In this document: positions 10,051-21,459 of the stretch, piece after piece
How the letters are laid out: the number at the start of each line of letters is the position of its first letter
Numbering within the stretch: position 1 is the stretch's first letter
NCBI GenBank assembly: GCA_021397835.1
Contig: JAJFZO010000566.1
Span: 372,001 to 436,000, forward strand
Direction: 5' to 3'
Source: Moringa oleifera
Lineage: Eukaryota > Streptophyta > Magnoliopsida > Brassicales > Moringaceae
DNA: 64,000 bases
Made by a program: the position numbers and the translations under genes
The notes under the pieces: model-generated
What the model was told of the DNA's origin: nothing
What the model saw: the letters and a program-made list of their open reading frames with translations, nothing else
The model's database searches: none

Positions 10051-13000
10051 ATGCTAACGGAACAAAAACCATTAATGAGGGCTTTACGGCGAAGTCACAC
10101 GTCTTCTTCGTCACCGTCACCGTCACCGTCAAATACCTCTTCTCCATCATCGTCGTCATCATCATCGTCATCGTGGAATCATTTGCGATCGGTCCTATTA
10201 GTAGTTGCTCCTTCATCATCATCCTCACCAGTGTCCCCTGATCGGTGAGTTTCCGTTTCTGTCTCACTCCTTACCTAGTTTTGTTTTTATAAAAACTTTC
10301 TATTTATTGACATGGAAATTTTTGTGAATTCCCAGTTTCTCTTTTTCAATGAGCAGAAGTGTCTCAGTTTCTCTGTTACCAAATCCAGCTCTTTCTTTTT
10401 GTCTTTTTCAGTTCTCCAAAGTTTGATTCCTTAGATCCGATCTTGAAGCACTCCTAGTGAGGTCTCCTCAGTGTCATATTCTTTTTGATTGTCCTTGACG
10501 CTTCTGTTCTTCCAATCTAAAAAATTTGCTTCTGTTCTCAATGCCCCTTCCTTTCTATGGAGATTTAGAATCTGATTGTCTGTGTTATGTCATGGTTTGA
10601 ACTGTTCCTGATTAAATTATAATGCAAGTGAATCGAGAATCTTAGTCACATACAATGACTATTAATTTTCTTTTCCATTATTTTGCATTTGTTAGTCTTG
10701 GTTACTTCATGCGCAAATTGTCTGGAGTATTCGAACTTGAGATGCGAGCAAGATGTAAATCTAAGTGTTTATCATGGTTCACTGTTCTAGGAAAACTCTC
10801 TACATTCTAAATTTCTAGGCCTCTTTATGAGGGTGATACCCGTATAAGGTTAAATTTTTGTTATAGTTTTCCTTAATTACTGAAATTCTTTTATTTGTTT
10901 GAATCACTGGAGCTGTTTTTGTTGTGGTGAAGTTGTGATATCTTGTGTTCTTTGACTGTTCAAAGTTGTGTATTATTGTTTATTGAGTGTTGGTAAGAGT
11001 CCTCTGCCACCAGTCATTTGGGTTATAGCCGATCTTTGTTTAGTTTTCTCATTTCTCCAGGTTTATAGGAGTTAGTGTTACTCAATTGGGTGTTTTGCAT
11101 TCACTTGGTTCGTCTTTGTGAAGTAGGCTATGGTTTGTGATGAATATTGGGTGCTCTTCTTGTTGGTTAGTGATGTCTACTGAATGAAAAAAATGGTTGA
11201 TCTATCTCTCTTGTTTACTGTGGGCAAAATCAGGCGAACTGTAATTGCAGATTAATTGTATATCAAAGTTTCCTTCTGATTATTCATTTATTTTTGATAT
11301 TGAGATTTTTATTTCCCTTTCTTTGATGAATCTGTAACCATTCTTCCTTCTTTTGCAGAGGTAGTATTAAATCGCCTTGGTCTCGAAAGAGAAGAAAACA
11401 TGCCCTTCTACCAAAACAGTGGAAAAGTTTATTCACACCCGATGGGAAACTTAGTGATGGTGGTGTTAAATTTCTGAAGAAAGTTCGCAGTGGAGTATGT
11501 GGTTAACTCTGCTTGGGCTTTATTCTGGCCCTTCCTCTAAATTAATTTACTGTCTTTGGTTTCTTCTCCTTTGATCTATATATTTCTTTCTGCCTTTTTG
11601 TGCTCAGTCCTCAAATTTCCTGTTCAGGGTGTTGATCCAAGTATTAGAGCGGAAGTTTGGCCATTCCTCCTTGGAATGTAAGAATTCCAATCTATGCTTT
11701 TACTTGTGTGTATACCGTAATATCTTGACAAGGATTCTTTTCACCATGCATGCAACTCTTGTTACATTTTCTAGTTATGACCTGTAGGTTAGAGTTGTCC
11801 TTTGCTTGTGCAATGTATCTGTCTGCGATGGGCAGCTTTTGATATCCTTAACCTACAGATCTCAACTGATTTGACTTTATGATGATATGGTGATGTCATC
11901 TTTTATGATGTTATTTTTTCCCGATTATATTTAGGTGTTCCGTGATAATTCTTGTAGATCTTTTTCTTTTGGTGTGTCTGTTATTCTTTCTTTACACACA
12001 GAATTTGTGCATAATAGGTTAGAAAATGAGCTGTACATCAGTCCATAGCGAAAGGCAGGGCCTGCTAAACCATATTTTATTTTTGTAGTCATTTGAATTT
12101 TATGTCTCAGGCATGTTCTGTGCTCCTTGATGCAATTTTATTTTCTAATTATTACTCCTTTTTACTCCATTGTTCCTCCATTTAGAGTCTGCTTATGAGG
12201 GCATTAACATGAGCAAAACAAATTGCTTTCGGCAAGTATTTTGTCCTGTTAATCAGTTGCTTGATTTTACAAGGATCCATGAAGAAAGAGGGCAACTTCT
12301 TGAAGCTAATTTTTGGTGTAATCTTTTTAAGACCTACCACCATTACAGTTGCTATCTAATCATTCTCGTTTATATATGTCAATTTTTGTTTGCCCTGTAT
12401 GAAAGTTGATTTCTTTGTCCTTTCTGTTTCTCAAAGTCTATTCTGGGAAACACATTCATGCAATTTAAAGTTTATTAGATGCCTTTGTTCTCAACATCCA
12501 TTTCTTAATTACATATTCTCTCTCTCTGGCTCTCTCTTTCCAACAGATATGATTTGAATAGTTCCAAGGAAGAAAGAGATTCCATTAAAAAGCAGAACAG
12601 GTATTGTTGTTTAGTTTATTTGGTCTGTCTGCATTTGGTGATACCTGTTGATGACTTCTTCTGTTGTGCGATATATCTGATATTTTGTACCTCTCTACTT
12701 AATCAATTCCTCCTTCCTTTCTCCCCAGTCTCTCAATATGCACCTTATTGTGTCTTTTTAATTATTTTATCACACAGAAAAGAATATGAAAACTTGCGGA
12801 AACAGTGCAATCAAATTCAAAAGCGGAGTCAGAAGAACTCTAAGTTGAAAGAAACTGCTTGCAATAGTGGCAATGAAGACAGTGGAGATCTTGGTCAAGT
12901 TCTTGATTCCCCTGGCTTAGAAGATGTGGCTAGTGGCAGGAGGTCCCTTTCCTCTGAGGGTGGAAGCCCTGGTGCAGAGGACCAAGACCAACCTGTTTGT

Positions 13001-14023
13001 GATCGGACCTCCGACTCATTATTGGAAGGAGATGGTGAGAAGAGCGTGCTTACCTCTGGAGATGCCTCTGCTGGTGATACAGAGTCAACTGATTCCGACT
13101 CCTCAGATGATGCTGAGAGCGCACCTCTTCTTTCCAATGGGGGAGCTGAAATTAATGATTTTGATGAGCATAGTAAGGAGAATTCCTCTCCGTCTAGGAC
13201 AGAGAGCAAGTTGAAATCCCACACTGATGAGGATTTTGCCACATGGCAGAGAATCATCCGCCTAGATGCTGTGAGGGCAAATGCTGAATGGGTTACTTAC
13301 TCACCATCTCAGGCTTCAGTGTCACAGGCAAAAGCACGTCGATTAGCTGAGAGTGTTGGCTTGAAGGATTATGATCACTTAGATCCGTGCAGGATTTTTC
13401 ATGCTGCTCGTCTGGTTGCTATACTTGAGGCATATGCATTATATGATCCCGAAATTGGTTATTGCCAAGGAATGAGCGATCTGCTATCTCCAATTATCTC
13501 CGTGGTGGAGGATGATGATGAAGCCTTCTGGTGTTTTGTTGGTTTCATGAGAAAAGCTCGGCATAATTTCCGGCTTGATGAAGTTGGAATTCGTAGGCAA
13601 TTAGCCATTGTCTCAAAGATTATCAAGGGCAAGGACATTCATTTATACAGGCACCTGGAAAAGCTTCAAGCAGAGGACTGTTTCTTTGTGTATCGAATGG
13701 TGGTGGTTCTTTTCAGGAGGGAGTTAAACTTTCAGCAGACTCTTTGCCTTTGGGAGGTGATGTGGGCGGATCAGGCAGCAATTCGGGCAGGTATTGCTAA
13801 GTCTACTTGGGGGAGGATAAGGCTGAGAGCCCCCCCTACAGATGATCTATTGCTTTATGCAATAGCAGCCTGTGTATTGCAGAGGAGGAAGTTGATTATA
13901 GAGAAGTATAGCAGCATGGATGAGATCATGAGAGAGTGCAACAGTATGGCTGGAAATCTGGATGTTTGGAAGCTTCTGGATGATGCCCATGATTTGGTTG
14001 TTACACTGCACGACAAGATTTAA
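10051..14023 (+). CDS. TBC-domain Rab GTPase-activating protein (Ypt/Rab-GAP of gyp1p type)
   Basis: Coding exons: 10051-10244 (1b), 11359-11494, 11628-11677, 12547-12600, 12778-14023, giving 559 residues. The N-terminus is Ser-rich (residues about 15-45). It is followed by the family block KSPWSRKRRKHALLPKQW and by GGVDPSIRAEVWPFLLG, the start of the TBC fold. An acidic Ser/Asp/Glu linker (roughly residues 165-290) interrupts the domain, as in plant members. Both catalytic fingers are present: the arginine finger motif IRLDAVR (about 305-311) and the glutamine finger YCQ (about 373-375) in GYCQGMSDLLSP. The protein should accelerate GTP hydrolysis by Rab proteins on endomembranes. An upstream ATG choice is open: 10051 or 10075 (MRALRRSHT). 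The gene resembles At5g41940 from memory and, as in Arabidopsis, is followed directly by the HLB1-like gene. Confidence 0.9.
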
Positions 14024-15074
14024 GAAATCCCGTCATGGTGTTGTTCTGTCCTTGCTTCTTCATGATTTCCTTTTTCCTTTCATTTTATTTGTTCCTGTTG
14101 CCCCATTGGGGGATCCTTTCCAAACCAAGGGACATCTGGGTCCCTTCACACTTTGCTCGAAAGAAGCATCTGATAGGCAGTTACTGTATTAAGTAAATTA
14201 TGGAATTATGATGTGTTGCCCGCACTCAAGCATTCATTTGAGTGATGGTGGCAACGCCGCAAATTCAACTCTTCAGAATGTTCTAGTTTTTGATACATTT
14301 CTTGACGGTACCATGTTTGTCTTACTTTTATCCACACTCAGTCGCAAGCACATCTATATATATTGTAGCTCAAGATCCAAGAAATTGTCATGTAGGTGAC
14401 CAGCAAAGAGCATTATAAGGTATTATGTATAGCATTCAGCATGTTGTAGTTGGGATCAGGAATTGAGGATTGAATCTTAGGGCAATTTTAGATTTGTTGG
14501 CTGAAGTTCTTTCTCTTTTGCACTGTTTCATGTCACTTTTGGATCAGGTCCACCGGAGAACTTGGAGTTGGTTATTCATTCTAAGCTTTAAAGTTGTCTT
14601 TACTAAACACTGAAGTCATGTCAAATCTACTCTGGAGGGCATGCTTGTATTGTCTTGTATGCCATCCTTTCTTGTTGCAAGAAGGATATCGAGAATAGAG
14701 GTTAAAAAGTATGGATGAATCTAAAAATGACATTGTCTGGATGCCATCTACTTGTCTGAAAAATTATAAAATCATCTGCTGAAAATGGTAAAACAGTTCT
14801 CTCAATTCTCCTGCGAGGCTCGTCTGTTGCACTCTTAATCCACCCTGGTTAAACACCTTAAGTATCGAATACGCACAAAGCCACAAACTCAGGTTAATTA
14901 TTCCTTAGGAAGACTTAATGCCTTTTTGTTTTTTAAAAAACCAACTATGAGGTGTCTGTCTCTGTCACGACGCACACACAGCATATACATTCCTCCAACA
15001 GATCTCTCTGTTTCTCGTTCAAACCAGTCTTTGAAATCTTAGCCATCATCTCTGAAATTCCCTATTTGCCTGCA
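14024..15074. other. Rab-GAP 3' UTR and HLB1-like promoter region
   Basis: The neighbours are in tandem on the plus strand, about 1 kb apart. The proximal part should be 3' UTR and the distal part the promoter and leader of the TPR gene. The frame of the next gene stays open upstream to about 14952 but without an ATG. No repeats or RNA genes were seen. Confidence 0.5.
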
Positions 15075-18000
15075 ATGTCCACATCTCCTCAAGAACCTCA
15101 GTTGCAAGATGGCCTCAAACCAGAAGCAGAACCCGAGCCCGAACGAATTCCAACTCCAGAACCAGAAGCCAAACATGAAGCCGAACAGGAGGACAGACCT
15201 GAAGGGAAACCAGAAACCAAAACTCAGGCGCAACCAGAAGCTACACCTGAAGCAGAACCAGAGGCAACCGATGCAGATCCCAAGCCAGAACAATCCAGAG
15301 AGACTTCGATCCATTCGAATGGAGCTGGTAAAGATCCCTCCACCGAACAAACTGCCCGTCCTGAGCTGCGAAAGGACCAAGGCAACCGAACCTTCACTAT
15401 GAGAGAATTGCTCAGTGAATTGAAGAGCGACGAAGGAGATGAGAGTCTTCAAGATTCTGCCGTTTCTCCTTATAGGTATGCATTTCTCTTTACACGCAAT
15501 TCAATCAGTGCTAACACGTGCTTGAATCGAGCTCGTAGTGAATCGGATTCGTTGCTATGTGGAGCATGTGATTTACCAGCTTGAATGTTTAGATTCTGTA
15601 TAGACATTTCTTGCATCCTTGAGGACATGTATGATTCTTGATCTTGTCTGCTGTTTCTGTATTGAATTAGCTGTGCATATTTTGAGTTCTGTTGCCATCA
15701 GATTTGATCTAGATGAGTTTGTCCTGTTATCAATTTATCATTATCTTGATTGTTTTAGGCAACTTTTCGCTGATCAAGCCCTTGGGTAGTTGCAAATCTG
15801 CTGTTTGGGGATAATTTTTGTCTTTGCCTTTAAACTATTATCTCCTGTTTGATTGTTTCTTTCCTTACTATAATGACTTTCCTTCCTTATAATGATGGCA
15901 ACTCTGGTTCTAGTGTGCTGTATTTCACCAACACTCTTTGCTCATATGGTAGAATTATCAACTTTTTGTATGTCTTCTGGAGTGCTTTATTCTTTCTACA
16001 TGTATATTTTTGGAATTGATTCAGTCAAGAAGGTACGCCTCAACAACACATGGAGAACAATCCTGCAATGGAGTTGATCAACAGTGTAACTGGTGTTGAT
16101 GAGGAGGGCCGGTCTCGCCAACGTGTACTTGCATTTGCTGCCAGGAAGTATGATCATTTCATCTGTGATTCTTATATATCAGTTAGGTTACTGATAGAGT
16201 CCCTGTTGAACAAAACTTTGGGTTGTTCGTATTTTCAATATCATGAGAAATTTTTGTGAGAATCACAGTTTGTAATTGATGAGTTAGATTTAAAATTTAA
16301 TTCATTAGGAAATTGTATTGAATTTCACTTGGAAGGAGCAGGTTCCCTGCCTCCTTTCAGCCCAACTTTGGGAAAAAAAAAAGGAAAAAAGAGGATTCAT
16401 TGAGCGAGCACCTTAGACTAGGATTTCCTTTTCAATATGTATGCTGTTTATGCTGTTTTTGGTGATGGAATGGTTATTTCTGCTGAAAATTTGTAGGTAT
16501 GCTAGTGCAATAGAGAGAAACCCAGAAGATTATGATGCATTGTACAATTGGGCATTGGTTCTTCAGGTCTGTTGTATCATCTCATGTTCTTATGTCAACA
16601 CTTGTCAGAAATATTGTTTTTACTCTGTAAGTACCAACCAGATGGTTCTTGTTATCCAAATCAACTTATTACCTGCTTTATTTGTGTGAATGGTGATGTA
16701 CTCTTAAAAGAGTTAGCTGGGGCATGTTCATTAACAGATCCCTTGAAAATGGTGCCAGAATCCTTATTTTTATTTTGTTATTTTGATAAATTTGATGAAA
16801 ACAAAAAAATCTCTGGCAGATACCATATTTCAATTAGATTTTATTCTTATTTCTATTTTTTTTTTTTTGAAAATAAACTAGGCATTCGAGTTTGTCTCAC
16901 ATTAATTTTGGAACAGAAGGAAGGCAGCATAAATAAATAAATAAAGGTTGAGATTAAGGTTTGCAAAAGTTCTAAATGACAAGGAAAACAGATGAAGAAG
17001 CTTCAATCTTTCTATTCTTTTTGGAAAATCAATGAGATGATTATTATAAAAGCTGAAGGATAGGTGGACAGAAATGCATTCTTCTCTGCCCTTGCTATTT
17101 TACTTGGTATGTGTAATATGCTGTAGTTGGGAGACTTAGGTATAATGAGTGTATGCTCATATGCTTCATTGGGAACTGATTAGTTATTCTCTTGTTTGAT
17201 TTGTTATAATTTCTGCATTGAAATGTTCCCTGTCTTGCTTGAACTTGAACGTAATTGTTGTTAGACATGTTTTATCTGTGTACGTTGTTGGTTTACTGAG
17301 TACACTATTTCTTGAAGGATGTTTTCCTACCATGCATTTGGTGAATGTTGGATTTCACTCATGTTATGATTTTCTGATAAGCATGATTTTCACCAGGCAG
17401 CTTTTTGTTTTACTGAGTGGAATACCACCTGTACTGTATTTGGTTGTTTTGCTTCCATAATTGCATAGTTTGTCACATGCATCGAGTTTCAATATGCTCT
17501 GTCCATCTGATCCCCATTTCTGTTTTATGCAGGAGAGCGCAGATAATGTTAGTCCAGATTCTACTACACCTTCTAAGGATGCCTTGCTTGAGGAGGCATG
17601 TAAAAAGTATGATGAGGCAACCTGTCTTTGTCCTACGCTTCATGATGTATGTAGAAATACCCATATCCTGGGTAGTTCTGTTTTTCTCTCTGATAAATGG
17701 ATGGTTTTGAATTGCCACCTACAATATATAAGCTAGATAAGATTAGGAAAGAGACAATGTTGAGAGTATTTTGCGAGTCCTCATGCCAAAATGAGACATG
17801 TGGCTTAATGGACCTATGGAGAGCTTGATTTTGAAAATTGGATGATGAAGAGTGCTGGTTATAGAACATAAAAATTTACTTGAGAGGGAGGCTGGTCTAA
17901 ATTAACTTTTTTAGTGCTTCCCTGTTTGCTTGCTTCTATCTGACATTCATTGCAGATTAAGCATCTAAGTAATACACATCTATAAGTATTCTGTTTGTAG

Positions 18001-20900
18001 TGTTCTATTGATAATCTATATCATGTGGTGATTTGCTTTCATTTCTCGACAGGCTTTCTATAATTGGGCTATAGCAATCTCTGATAGAGCCAAAATGCGT
18101 GGTCGTACCAAGGAGGCTGAAGATCTATGGAAACAGGTTTGATTTTATGGTTGTGATGTTTCTTCTTATGCATCCCAATCATTTCATAACTTGTTTATAT
18201 TTTTTTCTCTGAATACCTAGCATTGACAAGGTTTGTCGTCATATATATGCTATTCATATCATGGCTCGCTTATTGTTTATATGCCTTTTCAGGCCACTAG
18301 AAACTATGAAAAGGCAGTTGAGCTCAACTGGAACAGTCCACAGGTAATACTATTGGTTTTCTTGTAAAACCTCATCTGAAATATGCGCACCAACATCTCA
18401 GTTGCGAATTTTCCTGACTGATCAAATCCATGTAAAATTTATTTTAGGCACTGAACAACTGGGGGCTTGCTCTTCAGGTATTTTGAGTTTAACTAATATT
18501 GCCCAGAAAATCACATTTTGTCCTGATTGTTTTGTATTAGGTTTATGTGGATACTTTTGTACAGTTTGTTTTCTAGATTCTTTTGGCATTTTTCTAGTGC
18601 CGTGCTGGGAACTACTGAATGATTTTATGTGTTTGGTGTACAATTCAGGAACTCAGCGGAATTGTTCCTGCACGAGAAAAGCAAACAATTGTTAGAACTG
18701 CAATTAGTAAGGTACAAAAGTCATTTGCTGACTTCAGAGTGCTTGGATGAATGTCTAGGGACAAGCATCAAAGTAATTTGACATCTGAAATGCCCTAAGA
18801 TTTAGTTTTAGTCATGTCTTCTAATCTTATGATATCTTTCACTTGCTTTCTAATGCAGTTCCGGGCAGCAATACGATTGCAGTTTGATTTTCATCGAGCA
18901 ATTTACAACCTTGGAACTGTTCTGGTCAGTTTATTGCTTGTCTTATCCCTTCTTATTTGTGAGAATATGATTTCTGTTTCCGATTCTGTTTTCTTTCAGT
19001 TCTTGTGTAAGTACATGCTTATCTCAGTATTCTAATTTGCAGTACGGATTGGCAGAAGACACATTAAGAACTGGGGGTTCAGGCAATGCTAAAGAAGTTC
19101 CTCCTAATGAGTTGTACAGCCAATCTGCAATCTACATTGCATCTGCTCATGCTCTAAAGCCAAGTTACTCAGTAAGTATATCATTTATTTATTTTTTTCT
19201 CCACCAGCTCCTTTGTATTCTTTTATAGCATATATGAAGTTGACAAGTTGGGTACCTTCTTTTGGGATGCATTTGTCTTTCTGAAATTTGTACATTTTCT
19301 TTGGATATTTTGTCTTTTCTGGTATGCCACAAAAGGTCCTGCATTTGTGCATTTCCTGAAATGAACAGATTTCAACAGGCGAATGGTCTAACATGTTTCT
19401 TATAATTGTTGATTGCTGTCGATATTTTTGCTTAATGGAGATACATAATTATTTGAATGTTTCCAATTCACAGGTTTACAGCAGCGCATTGAGGCTTGTG
19501 CGTTCCATGGTCAGTGCCTAGTTTGATTAACACTCTTTTAGTTATATCGTAAATTGTCTAGTTCTTCTATAAGTTTGTGTTGCATATGGGGACTATGTAA
19601 CCATCCATTATAAGATTTCTCTGGCATTTATTTGCTTTACTTCACCATTCAGTGTCATGTTGATGTGTATTGACATTAAATTCAATGGTTGTTGCCTTTT
19701 GACTGGCTAGTGACATTCTGATGCTTCTCACCTGATCTGTTAGTTGTTGACTATGATCTTGTTTTTGGATCATTTACCATCTATTATTAGGCTGTGCTAT
19801 TAAGTGATCTTTTGGGCTGCTCTCACAAACTGTAGTTGCACCAACTGATGGTCCTTGGTAAAAAACTGAATGCTATACTCGGGTGTTATTTTAAACTTTT
19901 GGCTGACATGTCTTGTAAAATGCTGATCAACTCCTTTTTGTGTCTACCAAGTACCATGACTGTTCATTAAGAAACATAACTTTCCTTATGAGTGTTGATC
20001 TATAATTTATGCTTTCAGTTCAAATGATAGTACGTCTCATCATATTTATGTATATATTTTGTTGTAATTGGTTGGATGTATCATTTTGATAAATCTGACA
20101 GTCATTTCTTGGCAGCTGCCCCTACCATATCTTAAAGTTGGATATTTGACTGCACCGCCTGTTGGGAATACACTTGCACCACATGGCGATTGGAAGCGGT
20201 CGGAATTTTGCTTGAATCATGAAAGACTTCAACAGGTATTGCTGCAGATGATGAACGAATGAGTTTTACCTTAAATATGTCCTCCATTCTTATCTGATTT
20301 CTTTCTAAACGTTATCTCCTGCAAGGTGAACCAATCTGAGCAAAAACAAATTTCTCGGAGCCTCTCAGGCAGATCAGATGTTGTAAATACTGATAAAAAG
20401 ACTGTCAAAGTAAACATTCCAGATATTGTTTCTGTATCAGCTTGCGCAGATCTGACTTTACCACCTGGTGCAGGCCTCTGCATTGATACAATTCATGGAC
20501 CAGTATTTTTGGTGAGAATCATCTTTTGTTTGTGAATATTTTCTCCAGATGAAGTTCCTTATGGGAATTGGGCTATTTACTTTTGCCCTATTTTCCAGAA
20601 ATGTGTATAATTTTCTCTGTTTCTACTATTAAACTGGGTATTGAAATTTTACTCCTGAAGTCCAATTTCCAAGGTGATGTGGGAGATGTGAACAATTGCT
20701 TCAGATATTTTTCCCCTTTTATTTTCTGTTCCTCATTAAACACTTGTATTCACATTCTGGTGAGTAATATTGGCTTATTGATCTTTCAGGTAGCTGATTC
20801 TTGGGAATCCCTAGATGGATGGCTTGATGCAATCCGCTTAGTTTACACAATTTATGCAAGAGGAAAAAGCGATGTTTTAGCTGGTATAATTACAGGTTGA
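15075..20900 (+). CDS. HLB1: HLB1-like TPR protein of the trans-Golgi network / early endosome
   Basis: Fourteen coding exons: 15075-15475, 16025-16147, 16497-16566, 17533-17646, 18053-18136, 18293-18343, 18448-18477, 18649-18711, 18859-18924, 19043-19171, 19474-19509, 20116-20235, 20326-20511, 20790-20900; 527 residues. Exon 7 is a 30-nt micro-exon ([10 protein letters not shown]). The N-terminus (about residues 1-110) is an acidic, proline-rich repeat of EPE/KPE-like words. TPR-like helices follow ([70 protein letters not shown]). The C-terminus has a beta-rich, PH-like region ending in [16 protein letters not shown]. In Arabidopsis, HLB1 (At5g41950) acts at the TGN/early endosome, linking actin to endocytic recycling. 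The assignment rests on protein similarity recalled from memory plus the conserved Rab-GAP neighbour. Confidence 0.88.
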
Positions 20901-21459
20901 TTATTTCTCTTTATTAATTGTATCGGGAAAACAATGTTTTCAGTGAGATGATGTAGCATTTATGATCTAATTTTCTGGTCGCTGAAACTGAACTTTTGTA
21001 TATTATACATTTTTGGAGATACTGAAAGGTTCAGCTTTCCCCAGCTGGATCCTTTGTTTAGCATTTTCAGTTTGTTTTCTCATGGTTGCTCCATTTTGCA
21101 AACCCAAAGACCAATGAATTATCTCTGATATTTCTCAGAACACCTTGGGGTTTTTTTTCCCCCCAAAAAGAATTAGCACGTTCGAATTTGATCTTTGGTT
21201 GCCTTCACATGGCAAATTAAACAAACTGTTCACTTCATAGAGATGCCTATGTTATGTTGGTATAGAAGGTCATCAACTCCTTTCAACCCATATACTAAAC
21301 AGGAAATTGAAAATAGGGAAGGAGAAGATGTGTCAGCAAAGCAATGAAGCTGCAAGCTGCAATTGTCATCTTATCTACCACTATGTCATAACTTAATAAG
21401 CTAAATGCACGTTATCATGGCCTCCAAATTCGTGTCTATCTTGATCTGGATTTGCCTTT
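20901..21459. other. Convergent intergenic space
   Basis: The HLB1-like gene (plus) and the YSL gene (minus) converge here, so the 559 bp should hold both 3' UTRs. The region is AT-rich with no coding signal. Confidence 0.6.

Noticed and set aside
12895..13257. 120-codon minus-strand frame inside the Rab-GAP linker
   Set aside because: Antisense of the acidic Ser/Asp linker; the plus-strand frame belongs to a well-supported TBC protein.
14952..15074. N-terminal extension of the HLB1-like protein
   Set aside because: The frame is open but the first codon at 14952 is GTG; the first ATG is at 15075.
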